Shown here piece after piece: positions 16,481-23,199 of a stretch of 46,220 nt of DNA. Numbering within the stretch: the first letter of the stretch is position 1; every line of letters starts with the position of its first letter. The translations under genes and the position numbers were made by a program. Origin of the DNA: an uncultured Oscillospiraceae bacterium. Its GTDB lineage: Bacteria > Bacillota > Clostridia > Oscillospirales > Oscillospiraceae. The notes under the pieces are model-generated. The model saw only the letters and a program-made list of their open reading frames with translations. It ran no database searches and was not told the DNA's origin. The DNA is taken from assembly GCA_934565795.1 (NCBI GenBank), contig CAKTIM010000018.1:1-46220 (forward strand), given 5' to 3'.

Positions 16481-16735
16481 TTACAGCCGGTAGAGCAGGC
16501 GAAGCCGCGGATTGTGTTCGGCGGCCTCCTGGAAAACGGAGAGCACCCTTGCAAAATAGCTCTCTGCCCCGGCATCCAGGTTGACGAACTCAATTTCGGC
16601 CTCGTCCATGTCGGTCAGACAGTCGTAGAGGGCGTCCAGGTTTTTCCCGTAGTAAGAGGGGAAGGACAGCCGGACTTTCAGGTATTCGTGGGCCGCGCCG
16701 CGCTCACGCAGGCAGGAGGCATCGAGAATGATCAT
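16481..16735 (-). CDS. Barstar-like ribonuclease inhibitor (immunity protein)
   Basis: 84 residues, the usual barstar length. The inhibitor helix HEYLKVRLSFPSYYGKNLDA followed by LYDCLTD matches the barnase-binding segment of barstar, including Tyr29, Asp34 and Asp38 (equivalent to barstar Tyr29, Asp35 and Asp39). It is cytoplasmic, with no signal peptide. Its ATG overlaps the stop of the barnase gene (ATGA), so toxin and inhibitor are translated together, with the toxin first. It should protect the producer from RNase that fails to leave the cell. Confidence 0.92.
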   Translation of the reverse strand: MIILDASCLRERGAAHEYLKVRLSFPSYYGKNLDALYDCLTDMDEAEIEFVNLDAGAESYFARVLSVFQEAAEHNPRLRLLYRL

Positions 16736-17214
16736 TTTTTTGTCTCCTCCCCATACAGCAGCTCGAAGGATTCATAGTGATCCTCGGTGTAATAGATAAG
16801 GCCGTCGTTGGAGAAGACGATGCGCTTTGCGTTGCGGTATTTCCCGTCAAAATCGATGTCGCATTCGTAGTATCTGCGTCCCTTGGCCGTGGGCAGCAGG
16901 CCCTCCCGGTTGCCGAAGCGGTCACCGCCGATGCTCATGCCGGGGGCAACCTTCCACAGATTCCCCTTGCTGGCCACCCAGCCCAAGTCCTGCGCCTCGG
17001 ATTTGGTGATGTAGTTTGGCGGAAGGTGGCCGTAGAGGTGCAGATACTCCGCCACCTCGTCCTTGCTGCTGTATTCCCCGTCCTCGGTGATCTCCGCGAC
17101 GGTTGGCTCGGTGGACTTATTCCTGGCCGCCTGGGCCAGGGGCGAGCAGCCGGAAAACAGCGCCGCCGCCACCAACAGCAGCGCCAGCACGCGGATAAGC
17201 AGATTCCGTTTCAT
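16732..17214 (-). CDS. Barnase-family extracellular ribonuclease, probable lipoprotein
   Basis: 160 residues starting MKRNLLIRVLALLLVAAALF. The mature domain (about 49-150) is a clear barnase. NYITKSEAQDLGWVASKGNL carries the equivalent of Lys27, IGGDRFGNREGLLP follows, and the catalytic set is Glu117, Arg127, Arg131 and His146 (DHYESF), matching barnase Glu73, Arg83, Arg87 and His102. The signal peptide ends LFSGC, a good lipobox with Cys23, although AQA-A further on could be a signal peptidase I site. Lipid anchoring would be unusual for barnase. ATG 17214 is ten bases after GGAG. Coupled to barstar. Confidence 0.93.
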   Translation of the reverse strand: MKRNLLIRVLALLLVAAALFSGCSPLAQAARNKSTEPTVAEITEDGEYSSKDEVAEYLHLYGHLPPNYITKSEAQDLGWVASKGNLWKVAPGMSIGGDRFGNREGLLPTAKGRRYYECDIDFDGKYRNAKRIVFSNDGLIYYTEDHYESFELLYGEETKK

Positions 17215-17278
17215 CCCGTTTTCACTCCTTCTTCTTTTCTGCCACCAGTATATCAAACGGGGATATAAAAGTAAAGCC

Positions 17279-17307
17279 TTGCCAAGCGGGGGAAAAGGGG
17301 ATATAAT
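17279..17307 (+). promoter_or_regulatory. Promoter of the proX-like/CHAP gene pair
   Basis: TTGCCA (17279-17284), 17-base spacer, TATAAT (17302-17307), 27 bases before the start codon. Confidence 0.82.
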
Positions 17308-17333
17308 ATCGAAAAAATACTTCGGAGGAAACC

Positions 17334-17897
17334 ATGCTGACCCTGATGGATGGACGCCCGGCGGACTGCACCGGGCGATTGGAAAAGGAAATCAGATGCT
17401 ACGACCTTTTGGATGGCCTGGGCATCGACTATCAGCGCCTGGATCATGCCCCCGCGCAGACCATGGAGGTTTGCGCCCAGATCGACAAGAGCCTGAACGC
17501 GCTGATCTGCAAAAATCTCTTTTTGAGCAACCGCCAGGAGACGGCCTTTTACCTGCTGATGATCCCCGGAAACAAGCCCTTTAAGACCAAGTACCTCTCC
17601 GCCCAGCTGGGGGTATCCCGGCTGTCCTTCGGCAAGGAGGAGTGTATGGAGCGCTTCCTGGACAACACGCCCGGCTCGGCCTCCATTCTGGGCCTGATGA
17701 ACGACACCGAGAATCGGGTGCAGCTGGTGATGGATGGGGACGTGCTGCGCCAGAGCTGGCTGGGCTGCCATCCCTGCATCAATACCTCCAGCCTGCGTCT
17801 GCGCATGCAGGATGTGACGGAAAAGCTGCTGCCCGCCATGCACCACGCGCCCATCACTGTGGAGCTGCCCTGGGAGGAATCATGCACAAATCCGTAA
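17334..17897 (+). CDS. ProX/YbaK-like aminoacyl-tRNA deacylase
   Basis: 187 residues of the YbaK/EbsC fold, closest in layout to ProX (PrdX), which hydrolyses mischarged Ala-tRNA(Pro). The N-terminus has LGIDYQRLDHAPAQTMEV. Lys60 in ICKNLFLSNRQE is the family's conserved lysine. GKEECMERFLDNTPGSAS and GLMNDTENRVQLVMD follow, and the substrate loop is GCHPCINTSSLRL. GGAGG precedes the ATG. It overlaps the downstream CHAP gene by 16 bases, so the two are co-expressed although their functions look unrelated. Cytoplasmic. Confidence 0.85.
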   Translation: MLTLMDGRPADCTGRLEKEIRCYDLLDGLGIDYQRLDHAPAQTMEVCAQIDKSLNALICKNLFLSNRQETAFYLLMIPGNKPFKTKYLSAQLGVSRLSFGKEECMERFLDNTPGSASILGLMNDTENRVQLVMDGDVLRQSWLGCHPCINTSSLRLRMQDVTEKLLPAMHHAPITVELPWEESCTNP

Positions 17898-18427
17898 TGA
17901 TCGCGCTGGCCGAGGTGGGCTATCTGGAAAAGCAGACCCCGGAGCAGCTGGACGAGAAGCTCAGCAACCCCGGGGATGAGAACTATACCAAATACGCAAG
18001 GGATATGCACGCCCACCTGGGCTTTTACCGGGGCGGCAAGCAGGGCCTTCCCTGGTGCGATGTGTTTGTGGACTGGTGCTTTGTGGAGGCCTACGGCGTG
18101 AGCGCCGCCCGGCGTCTGCTGTGCCAGCCCATTCTGAGCAGGGGAGCGGGCTGCCGGTATTCCTACGGCTATTATGAGGAGACCGGCCGGATTGCCGCAG
18201 AACCTCAGCCCGGCGACCAGATATTCTTCCGCCGGGATGGGAAAATCTGCCACACCGGCCTGGTCACCGAGGTGAAGGACGGCAGGGTATACACCGTGGA
18301 GGGCAACACCTCCGATCGGGCAGGCATCATTGCCAACGGCGGCTGCGTGGCCCAAAAGAGCTACGACCTCCGCGACCCCGGCATCGCCGGGTACGGCAGA
18401 CCCGATTATACCCTGGTAGGGGAGTAG
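17882..18427 (+). CDS. CHAP-domain cysteine amidase/peptidase
   Basis: 181 residues. ATG 17882 follows GGAGG by four bases, inside the end of the deacylase gene. The domain has the CHAP pattern: catalytic Cys59 in GLPWCDVFVDWCF, His124 in GKICHTGLVTEV, and an Asn/Glu polar residue in VEGNTSDRAG. Such enzymes cleave peptidoglycan stem peptides or cross-bridges. There is no signal peptide or wall-binding domain, so either it is exported by a non-classical route or it acts with a holin-like or phage-derived system. None is nearby. It ends four bases before the convergent corrinoid operon. Confidence 0.82.
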   Translation: MHKSVMIALAEVGYLEKQTPEQLDEKLSNPGDENYTKYARDMHAHLGFYRGGKQGLPWCDVFVDWCFVEAYGVSAARRLLCQPILSRGAGCRYSYGYYEETGRIAAEPQPGDQIFFRRDGKICHTGLVTEVKDGRVYTVEGNTSDRAGIIANGGCVAQKSYDLRDPGIAGYGRPDYTLVGE

Positions 18428-18431
18428 CCCC

Positions 18432-18983
18432 TCAGGGAATCTCCCGGTAGCCTGCTTCCAAAATCGCATATCCGTGTCCCGGTTCCGGCTGCCACTGGTA
18501 CCGGGACTTTTTTTCTGCGGGGAATTCGTGCGCCATGATGGCGGCAATCACGCCCCCGTGGGTGATGAGGACGGTGGGGATATCCTCCGCTTTCAGCCGG
18601 GCGAAGGCCTCCAGCACCCGCCGGGTCATGGCCTCGCCGCTCTCCCCGCCGGGGGGGACGTTGCGCAGGTTGTCGCCAGTGATCCAGGCAATGTATTCCG
18701 GGTCGTCCTTCAGCTGCTCATAGGTGTGCAGCTCGAATTTCCCAAAGTCGATCTCCCGGAATTCCGGGCGGCGCTCATGGGGTACGTCGCCAAAAAGCAG
18801 CGCCAGGGTCTGCTCCGTCCGCACCATGCCGCTGGTGAGAAACCGCGCCGGAGGCAGGCAGTAGCGCAGCTGCTTCAATTCTGCGGCTCCCTCCGGGGCC
18901 AGGGGCAGGTCGCTGCTGCCGCAGTAAAGGCGGCGCAGGTTTGCCTCGGTTTTCCCGTGGCGGATCAGATAGATTGGATTCAT
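18432..18983 (-). CDS. cobC: Histidine phosphatase, probable alpha-ribazole phosphatase (CobC)
   Basis: 183 residues beginning MNPIYLIRHGKTEANLRRLY. LIRHGKTEAN carries the phosphorylated His. Later FREIDFGKFE (acid region) and LITHGGVIAAIMAH (second His) complete the phosphoglycerate-mutase-like site. It is last in the corrinoid operon and overlaps the short cobU paralogue by ATGA, which sets the start and makes alpha-ribazole-5'-phosphate (or adenosylcobalamin-5'-phosphate) the likely substrate. A longer frame reaching 19148 is only an open extension into the upstream gene. The family is certain; the substrate is inferred from context. Confidence 0.85.
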   Translation of the reverse strand: MNPIYLIRHGKTEANLRRLYCGSSDLPLAPEGAAELKQLRYCLPPARFLTSGMVRTEQTLALLFGDVPHERRPEFREIDFGKFELHTYEQLKDDPEYIAWITGDNLRNVPPGGESGEAMTRRVLEAFARLKAEDIPTVLITHGGVIAAIMAHEFPAEKKSRYQWQPEPGHGYAILEAGYREIP

Positions 18984-19354
18984 TTCAGTCGCTGCTCCAG
19001 TCCGCAGAAGATCCGGCTCACCCGTTGGGCCTCCCGGCTCAGGTATTGGCACAGCTGCCCGGTGACGTTCCGCCACGCCCGCAGCTCCGCCTCCATGGGC
19101 ACCACGCCGCAGAAAATATCCTGACAGATCAGAATGCTTTCCTGCCACGCCGCCCGGTGGGCCTGAAAGTATGCGATCGGGTCGATCCCCTCCCGCACGC
19201 AGGCCAGGGTGAATTCCTCAATGTGGTCGATGCAGGGAAGGGAAAAATCGATCTCGCTTCCCCGGCAGGTATAGATATCGGAGTCGGTCAGGGAATAGGT
19301 TTTCTTTGCAAAGTCCCGCTTCCCCTGATAGGCCCCGCCAATAATCAGATTCAT
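18980..19354 (-). CDS. Short CobU-like P-loop protein
   Basis: 124 residues against about 180 for CobU. The P-loop GGAYQGKRDFA is at the very N-terminus. The C-terminal part keeps the CobU blocks DIFCGVVPMEAELRAWRN and TGQLCQYLSREAQRV. The middle is contracted, so the region holding the guanylylated histidine of CobU (about residue 46) is missing or unrecognisable. It lies between cobS and cobC and is coupled to cobC. It may phosphorylate cobinamide, form a complex with the full CobU, or be a degenerate paralogue. The full-length CobU in this operon lacks the GxVP motif that this protein keeps. Confidence 0.75.
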   Translation of the reverse strand: MNLIIGGAYQGKRDFAKKTYSLTDSDIYTCRGSEIDFSLPCIDHIEEFTLACVREGIDPIAYFQAHRAAWQESILICQDIFCGVVPMEAELRAWRNVTGQLCQYLSREAQRVSRIFCGLEQRLK

Positions 19355-19372
19355 AAAAACCTCCCAAAGTGT

Positions 19373-20110
19373 TTACCGGCACAAAATGGCCAGGGCGCAC
19401 AGTCCGGCCAACTCGCCCAGGGTGAGGCAGTAGCCGGAGATATCGCCGTTCATGCCCCGCAGGGAGCGGTAGGCCCGCAGCAGAGCCAGACAGAAACCGG
19501 CCGCCACCGCCAGCAGAGCCAGGCCGGTCACGGCGCTCAGCCAGAAGCCAAAGCCGATGGCCGCCGCCAGCATCAGCACCGGCAGCACCCAGTGAACCTG
19601 CCGGTTGGCGTATTGGCTGGTCTGCATGGGGGGCAAAAGCTGAATGGCCAGCACGCTGCAGCACCGGCTCACCGCCGGGATCAGCGCCAGAGCGCGCAGC
19701 TCACCCGCGCTGGTCAGACCGGCGCAGGCGCTGTACTGAAACAGAATCACCAGCGCCACGCCAATCACCGCGAAGCTGCCCACGTGGGAGTCCTTCAGAA
19801 TTTCCCGCCTGCGCTCCAGAGAGCGGTAGGAGCGTACCGCGTCCGTCACATCCATGAAGCCGTCCAGATGCATAAAGCCCGTCAGTAGATAGGGTGCGGC
19901 GCAGAGCACGGCAGCGCTCAGCAGGCTTGGCAGCGCCAGGTACCGGCACAGCGCCCCGATGCCCCACCAGAGCAGCCCGATCTCCAGCCCAACGATGGGC
20001 AGGCACAGCAGCATGCGGTCCCGCGCCTTTTCCTCCCATCCGTGCCAGGGGAAGGGGAGGGCGCAGAACATGGATTGGCACATTCCCAGGCCATAGAGCC
20101 ACAGCCTCAT
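19373..20110 (-). CDS. cobS: Cobalamin synthase CobS (adenosylcobinamide-GDP ribazoletransferase)
   Basis: 245-residue integral membrane enzyme that joins AdoCbi-GDP and alpha-ribazole(-phosphate). The diagnostic acidic loop GFMHLDGFMDVTDAVRSY is near residues 78-95, and DSHVGSFAVIGVAL follows, both family signatures that bind Mg2+. About six or seven hydrophobic segments run to the end, with a final MNGDISGYCLTLGELAGL block. It overlaps cobU by four bases (ATGA). Length is normal. Confidence 0.95.
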   Translation of the reverse strand: MRLWLYGLGMCQSMFCALPFPWHGWEEKARDRMLLCLPIVGLEIGLLWWGIGALCRYLALPSLLSAAVLCAAPYLLTGFMHLDGFMDVTDAVRSYRSLERRREILKDSHVGSFAVIGVALVILFQYSACAGLTSAGELRALALIPAVSRCCSVLAIQLLPPMQTSQYANRQVHWVLPVLMLAAAIGFGFWLSAVTGLALLAVAAGFCLALLRAYRSLRGMNGDISGYCLTLGELAGLCALAILCR

Positions 20111-20649
20111 TGCGGCAGCACCCCCTTGTGGACGATCAGATTGCCGCCGGACATTTCCAGCACCACGTCGCTGATGGCGGCGATTTTTCGGTCGATGGCG
20201 GCCAGTCCCCTGCGATAGGTCTCCGTGACCTCGTCGTAGCGCAGGGCGTCGGAATAGATGTAGTCGCTGACCAGCACGATGTTTTTTACGCTTTGGGCAA
20301 ATCGGGCGACTTCCTCAGCGCACCGCGCCCCCGCCTGCTCGTCCAGATGCCAGTCCGGCGGGATGAACAGCTCGTTCATCAGCAGAGCGGTGGTGCTGTC
20401 CAGCAGGAAGGAGGCGCCGGGGTCGCAGGTTTTCAGGCATTCCAGAATGCTCTTGCCCTGCTCCACGGTTTCAAAGCCCAGGCCCTCCCGGTCGGTAATG
20501 TGGCGGCGGATGCGCTCCCGATCCTCGTCGTCCACGGGGATCATGGTGGCGATGTAGTAGCGCCTGCCCCCCGCCGCCAGCTTTACGGCCAGAGACTGGG
20601 CAAAGGAGGATTTTCCATTCTTCGCGCCCCCGGTGATGAAAACGATCAT
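20107..20649 (-). CDS. cobU: CobU: adenosylcobinamide kinase / guanylyltransferase
   Basis: 180 residues. The P-loop GGAKNGKSSFAQ is at 7-18. ATMIPVDDEDRERIRRHITD contains the histidine that becomes guanylylated in CobU, and SFLLDSTTALLMNELF is the second strand region. The bifunctional enzyme phosphorylates adenosylcobinamide and then transfers GMP. Unusually, the C-terminal EVGxGIVP block of typical CobU is replaced by SDYIYSDALRYDEVTETYRR. The start overlaps cobT (ATGA). Its nucleotide specificity could be altered, or it could act with the short paralogue downstream. Confidence 0.9.
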   Translation of the reverse strand: MIVFITGGAKNGKSSFAQSLAVKLAAGGRRYYIATMIPVDDEDRERIRRHITDREGLGFETVEQGKSILECLKTCDPGASFLLDSTTALLMNELFIPPDWHLDEQAGARCAEEVARFAQSVKNIVLVSDYIYSDALRYDEVTETYRRGLAAIDRKIAAISDVVLEMSGGNLIVHKGVLPQ

Positions 20650-21740
20650 TGGCGTCCCTCCACGGTGAATTTGTCCCCCTGGCGAATTTCCTCCAGATAG
20701 CCGTCGTCGATGCCGGCCTGCTGGAAGGTGGCCATTTCGTTGATGATGGCGCAGGCGGCGTCCAGTACCTGGAAGGCCAGGGGACAGCCGCTGCCCTCGC
20801 CCAGGCGCATGCCCAGAAGCAGCATGGGCTGCAGGTCCATGGCCTGCATGGCCAGGGTATAGCCGATCTCAAAGGAGGCGTGGCTGGGCACCAGATAGTG
20901 CCGCGCCTCCGGCTTCAGCCGGACGGCGCACAGGGCGGCCACGGCGGAGATAAAGCCGTCGATGACCACCGGCCGCCGGGTGGCGGCAGCGCCCAGGAAC
21001 GCGCCGCACATGGCGGCAATGTCCAGGCCGCCCACCTTGGAAAGAACGTCTATCACATCGGTTTTGTCCGGCCTGTTTGTTTCGATGGCGCGGCGGATGA
21101 CCTCTTTTTTTCGCTGAAAGGCCTCGTCCGTGATGCCGCCGCCCCGGCCGGTCACCTGCTCCGGCGGCACGTCCAGCAGCGCGCTGAGCACGGCGGCGGA
21201 GGTGGTGGTGTTGCCGATGCCCATTTCCCCCACGCCCAGGGCGTCCGCCTCCGTGTGGATGGCCACTCCCGCGCCGGTGAGAATGGCGGTGATGGCCTGC
21301 TCTCTGGTCATGGCGGGCATTTTGGCAATGTTATTCGTCCCGTAGGCGATCTTGCGGTTCAGCACCGCTTTGTCGTGGATTTCAGCATTCACGCCCACGT
21401 CGCACACCGTGATGCCCACCCCAAAGTGACGGCACAGGGTGGAGGCCCCGGTCTTGGCCCGGGTCAGGTTGATGGTTTGCTGTAAGGTCACCGATTGGGG
21501 GGCGCTGGAAACGCCCTCCTCCACTACGCCGTTGTCTGCCGCGAATACAAGCAGATGCGTGCGCTCCATCCGATTATGGACTTTCCCGGTGATGCCTGCC
21601 AGCTGGATGGACAGCGCCTCCAGCCGCCCCAGGCTCTCCGGGGGCTTTGCCAGGGTGGCCTGATAGGCCCGGGCGGCGTCCATTGCCGCCTGGTCCGGCG
21701 CTTTGATCTTTTCCAAAAGAGAATCCAGTTCGATGCTCAT
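20646..21740 (-). CDS. cobT: CobT: nicotinate-nucleotide-dimethylbenzimidazole phosphoribosyltransferase
   Basis: 364 residues. Typical blocks are KPPESLGRLEALSIQLAGI at the N-terminus, VFAADNGVVEEGVSSAPQSV, the phosphate/nucleotide loop VGEMGIGNTTTSAAVL, and LLGMRLGEGSGCPLAFQVLD with the catalytic Glu near residue 317 of the family. It makes alpha-ribazole phosphate from NaMN and a lower-ligand base. No bluB or bza genes are in the window, so the base must come from elsewhere or be imported. It is in the operon between the TIM-barrel gene (11 bases upstream) and cobU (4-base overlap). Confidence 0.96.
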   Translation of the reverse strand: MSIELDSLLEKIKAPDQAAMDAARAYQATLAKPPESLGRLEALSIQLAGITGKVHNRMERTHLLVFAADNGVVEEGVSSAPQSVTLQQTINLTRAKTGASTLCRHFGVGITVCDVGVNAEIHDKAVLNRKIAYGTNNIAKMPAMTREQAITAILTGAGVAIHTEADALGVGEMGIGNTTTSAAVLSALLDVPPEQVTGRGGGITDEAFQRKKEVIRRAIETNRPDKTDVIDVLSKVGGLDIAAMCGAFLGAAATRRPVVIDGFISAVAALCAVRLKPEARHYLVPSHASFEIGYTLAMQAMDLQPMLLLGMRLGEGSGCPLAFQVLDAACAIINEMATFQQAGIDDGYLEEIRQGDKFTVEGRQ

Positions 21741-21751
21741 TATTTGCTCCT

Positions 21752-22501
21752 TTATTCGTCCAGCAGCCCGGCTTCCTCCAGCCAGTGTATGTCGTTTCCG
21801 ATGTCAATCAGCTCCAGGGTGGCGGTCATGGAGCCGCCAATGCGGCGGATGATGTCCGCCATGGGCAGGCTCCCGTGTTGCAGGCTGCCATGACTGTCCG
21901 CCGAGCCGTCGTTGTTGTGAAGATGGAGGTGGGAGAGCCAGCCACCCCAGCATTCCATCCATTCCAGCGCCGGATGCCTGGAATAATGGTTCACATGTCC
22001 CACGTCCAGGCACAGCCGCAGCCGGGGGCTCTCCACCTGGCTGACGATGGAGAGCAGCGTCTCCGGCTCCTCCTCCATTACGTTTTCCAGGCAGATTTCG
22101 TATTTTCCCGGATGAGTTTTCAGGAATTCCCGCCAGAAGATCACGGATTGCTCCACATACCAGCAGGGATAGTACAGCTTGGGGGAGAAGCCCCCGTGCA
22201 GGATCACCTTGCCTGCGCCGTACCGCGCCGCTAGCTCCAGGGCCTGGGCGTAGCGATACGCCGCCAGCTTCCGGGCCAGCGGGTCGATGGCGCAGGGGAA
22301 CAGCTCGTTGAACGCCCCGTGGAGCACCCGCCGGGGCACGCCGCGCACCTGCTCCAGAACGCGGGCATTGGCGGCATCAAAATATTCATCCGCGTTGACC
22401 GCGGTGCAGAATTCCGCGATCTCCACCCCCAGCCCAGCGGCGCGGGCAATGTCGCCCGCCCTGGAGTCGATGGTGGAAAGATAAAGCTGTTTGCGCTTCA
22501 T
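21752..22501 (-). CDS. TIM-barrel protein, sugar-phosphate isomerase/epimerase (AP-endonuclease 2) family
   Basis: 249 residues starting MKRKQLYLSTIDSRAGDIAR. The barrel shows metal-site motifs of the xylose-isomerase-like/EndoIV superfamily: ENVMEEEPETLL (Glu), LCLDVGHVNHYS (Asp, His), LSHLHLHNNDGS (His, Asp) and a terminal ATLELID (Glu). So it is a metal-dependent enzyme, but the family covers isomerases, epimerases and hydrolases. It sits between the ECF S-component gene and cobT with 2- and 11-base gaps, so it belongs to corrinoid uptake or remodelling. The longer open frame to 22837 lies inside the neighbour. Its reaction in this pathway is not known to me. Confidence 0.8.
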   Translation of the reverse strand: MKRKQLYLSTIDSRAGDIARAAGLGVEIAEFCTAVNADEYFDAANARVLEQVRGVPRRVLHGAFNELFPCAIDPLARKLAAYRYAQALELAARYGAGKVILHGGFSPKLYYPCWYVEQSVIFWREFLKTHPGKYEICLENVMEEEPETLLSIVSQVESPRLRLCLDVGHVNHYSRHPALEWMECWGGWLSHLHLHNNDGSADSHGSLQHGSLPMADIIRRIGGSMTATLELIDIGNDIHWLEEAGLLDE

Positions 22502-22503
22502 GG

Positions 22504-23199
22504 TCAGATCTCCAGAATGCCGTATTTGGTTTGCAGTCGGTCCAGCTTGGCCAGCAGGGGACGGCTGACGAAGAACAGGGTCAGCGCCGCGCCGATGCCA
22601 TGATTGACGTTGTACACCACGCCCGCGCTGTAAACGGCCAGCACGCTTTTCTTTGTGAACTTGCTCAGCATGGTAAATACCGTGCAGCTGTCCAGCATGG
22701 GGCCGACGATCAGTAAAATGGTGAAAAAGCCAAAGGGGGCCAGCACCCAGGGCTTTGCCCAGGCGCGGTGATTGTGAAATACCAGCCCGGCGAAGAAGCC
22801 GCCGAAGCCGTAGGCAAACATCTGCCAGGGCGTCCACGGCCCCTGGCTGAAGAAGAAATTGCTGGCAAAGGCCGCCACCGCCCCGGTGAGAAAGCCCGCC
22901 TCCGGGCCAAAGGCAATGCCGGTGATCATAATGATGCCGGTGATGGTTTTCAGAAAGGGAGAGAAGGAGAACACCACCCGGGACACCGCCGCCAACGCGG
23001 CCATCACCGTCAGAATCACCAGCTCCCGCGCCTGGGGACGGCGAGATTCAAAGCGGAAGAAAAAGGGGAGCATCAGCTCTATGATGATCATGGTGCTGAT
23101 GAGGTAGTACCACCGCCCCTTTATCTGAGTGCCCAGATACAGCGTTCCGGGAATCAGCAGGAAGATCACCAGAATGGAAAAGAAAGTGGATTTTTTCAT
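22504..23199 (-). CDS. ECF transporter substrate-binding (S) component, probable corrinoid uptake
   Basis: 231 residues with a short first helix pair and then an S-component core: RELVILTVMAALAAVSRVVF (the Ala-rich first helix that docks on EcfT), GIIMITGIAFGPEAGFLTGA, AAFASNFFFSQGPWTPWQMF and YGFGGFFAGLVF. About seven membrane segments in total. Encoded with its own fused ATPase and T component, it is a dedicated (group I) ECF module. Upstream position in the cob operon suggests a cobalamin, cobinamide or lower-ligand substrate, as for CbrT/CblT-type proteins. It overlaps the ATPase gene by four bases. Substrate is inferred only from context. Confidence 0.8.
   Translation of the reverse strand: MKKSTFFSILVIFLLIPGTLYLGTQIKGRWYYLISTMIIIELMLPFFFRFESRRPQARELVILTVMAALAAVSRVVFSFSPFLKTITGIIMITGIAFGPEAGFLTGAVAAFASNFFFSQGPWTPWQMFAYGFGGFFAGLVFHNHRAWAKPWVLAPFGFFTILLIVGPMLDSCTVFTMLSKFTKKSVLAVYSAGVVYNVNHGIGAALTLFFVSRPLLAKLDRLQTKYGILEI

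Noticed and set aside
14899..16593. 564-codon minus-strand frame opposite the 587-residue ABC exporter
   Set aside because: Shadow of the real gene; translation lacks any domain and starts without a ribosome site.
18984..19148. N-terminal extension of the cobC frame
   Set aside because: It lies wholly inside the short cobU gene; MNPIYLIRHG is the family start and overlaps the upstream stop by ATGA.
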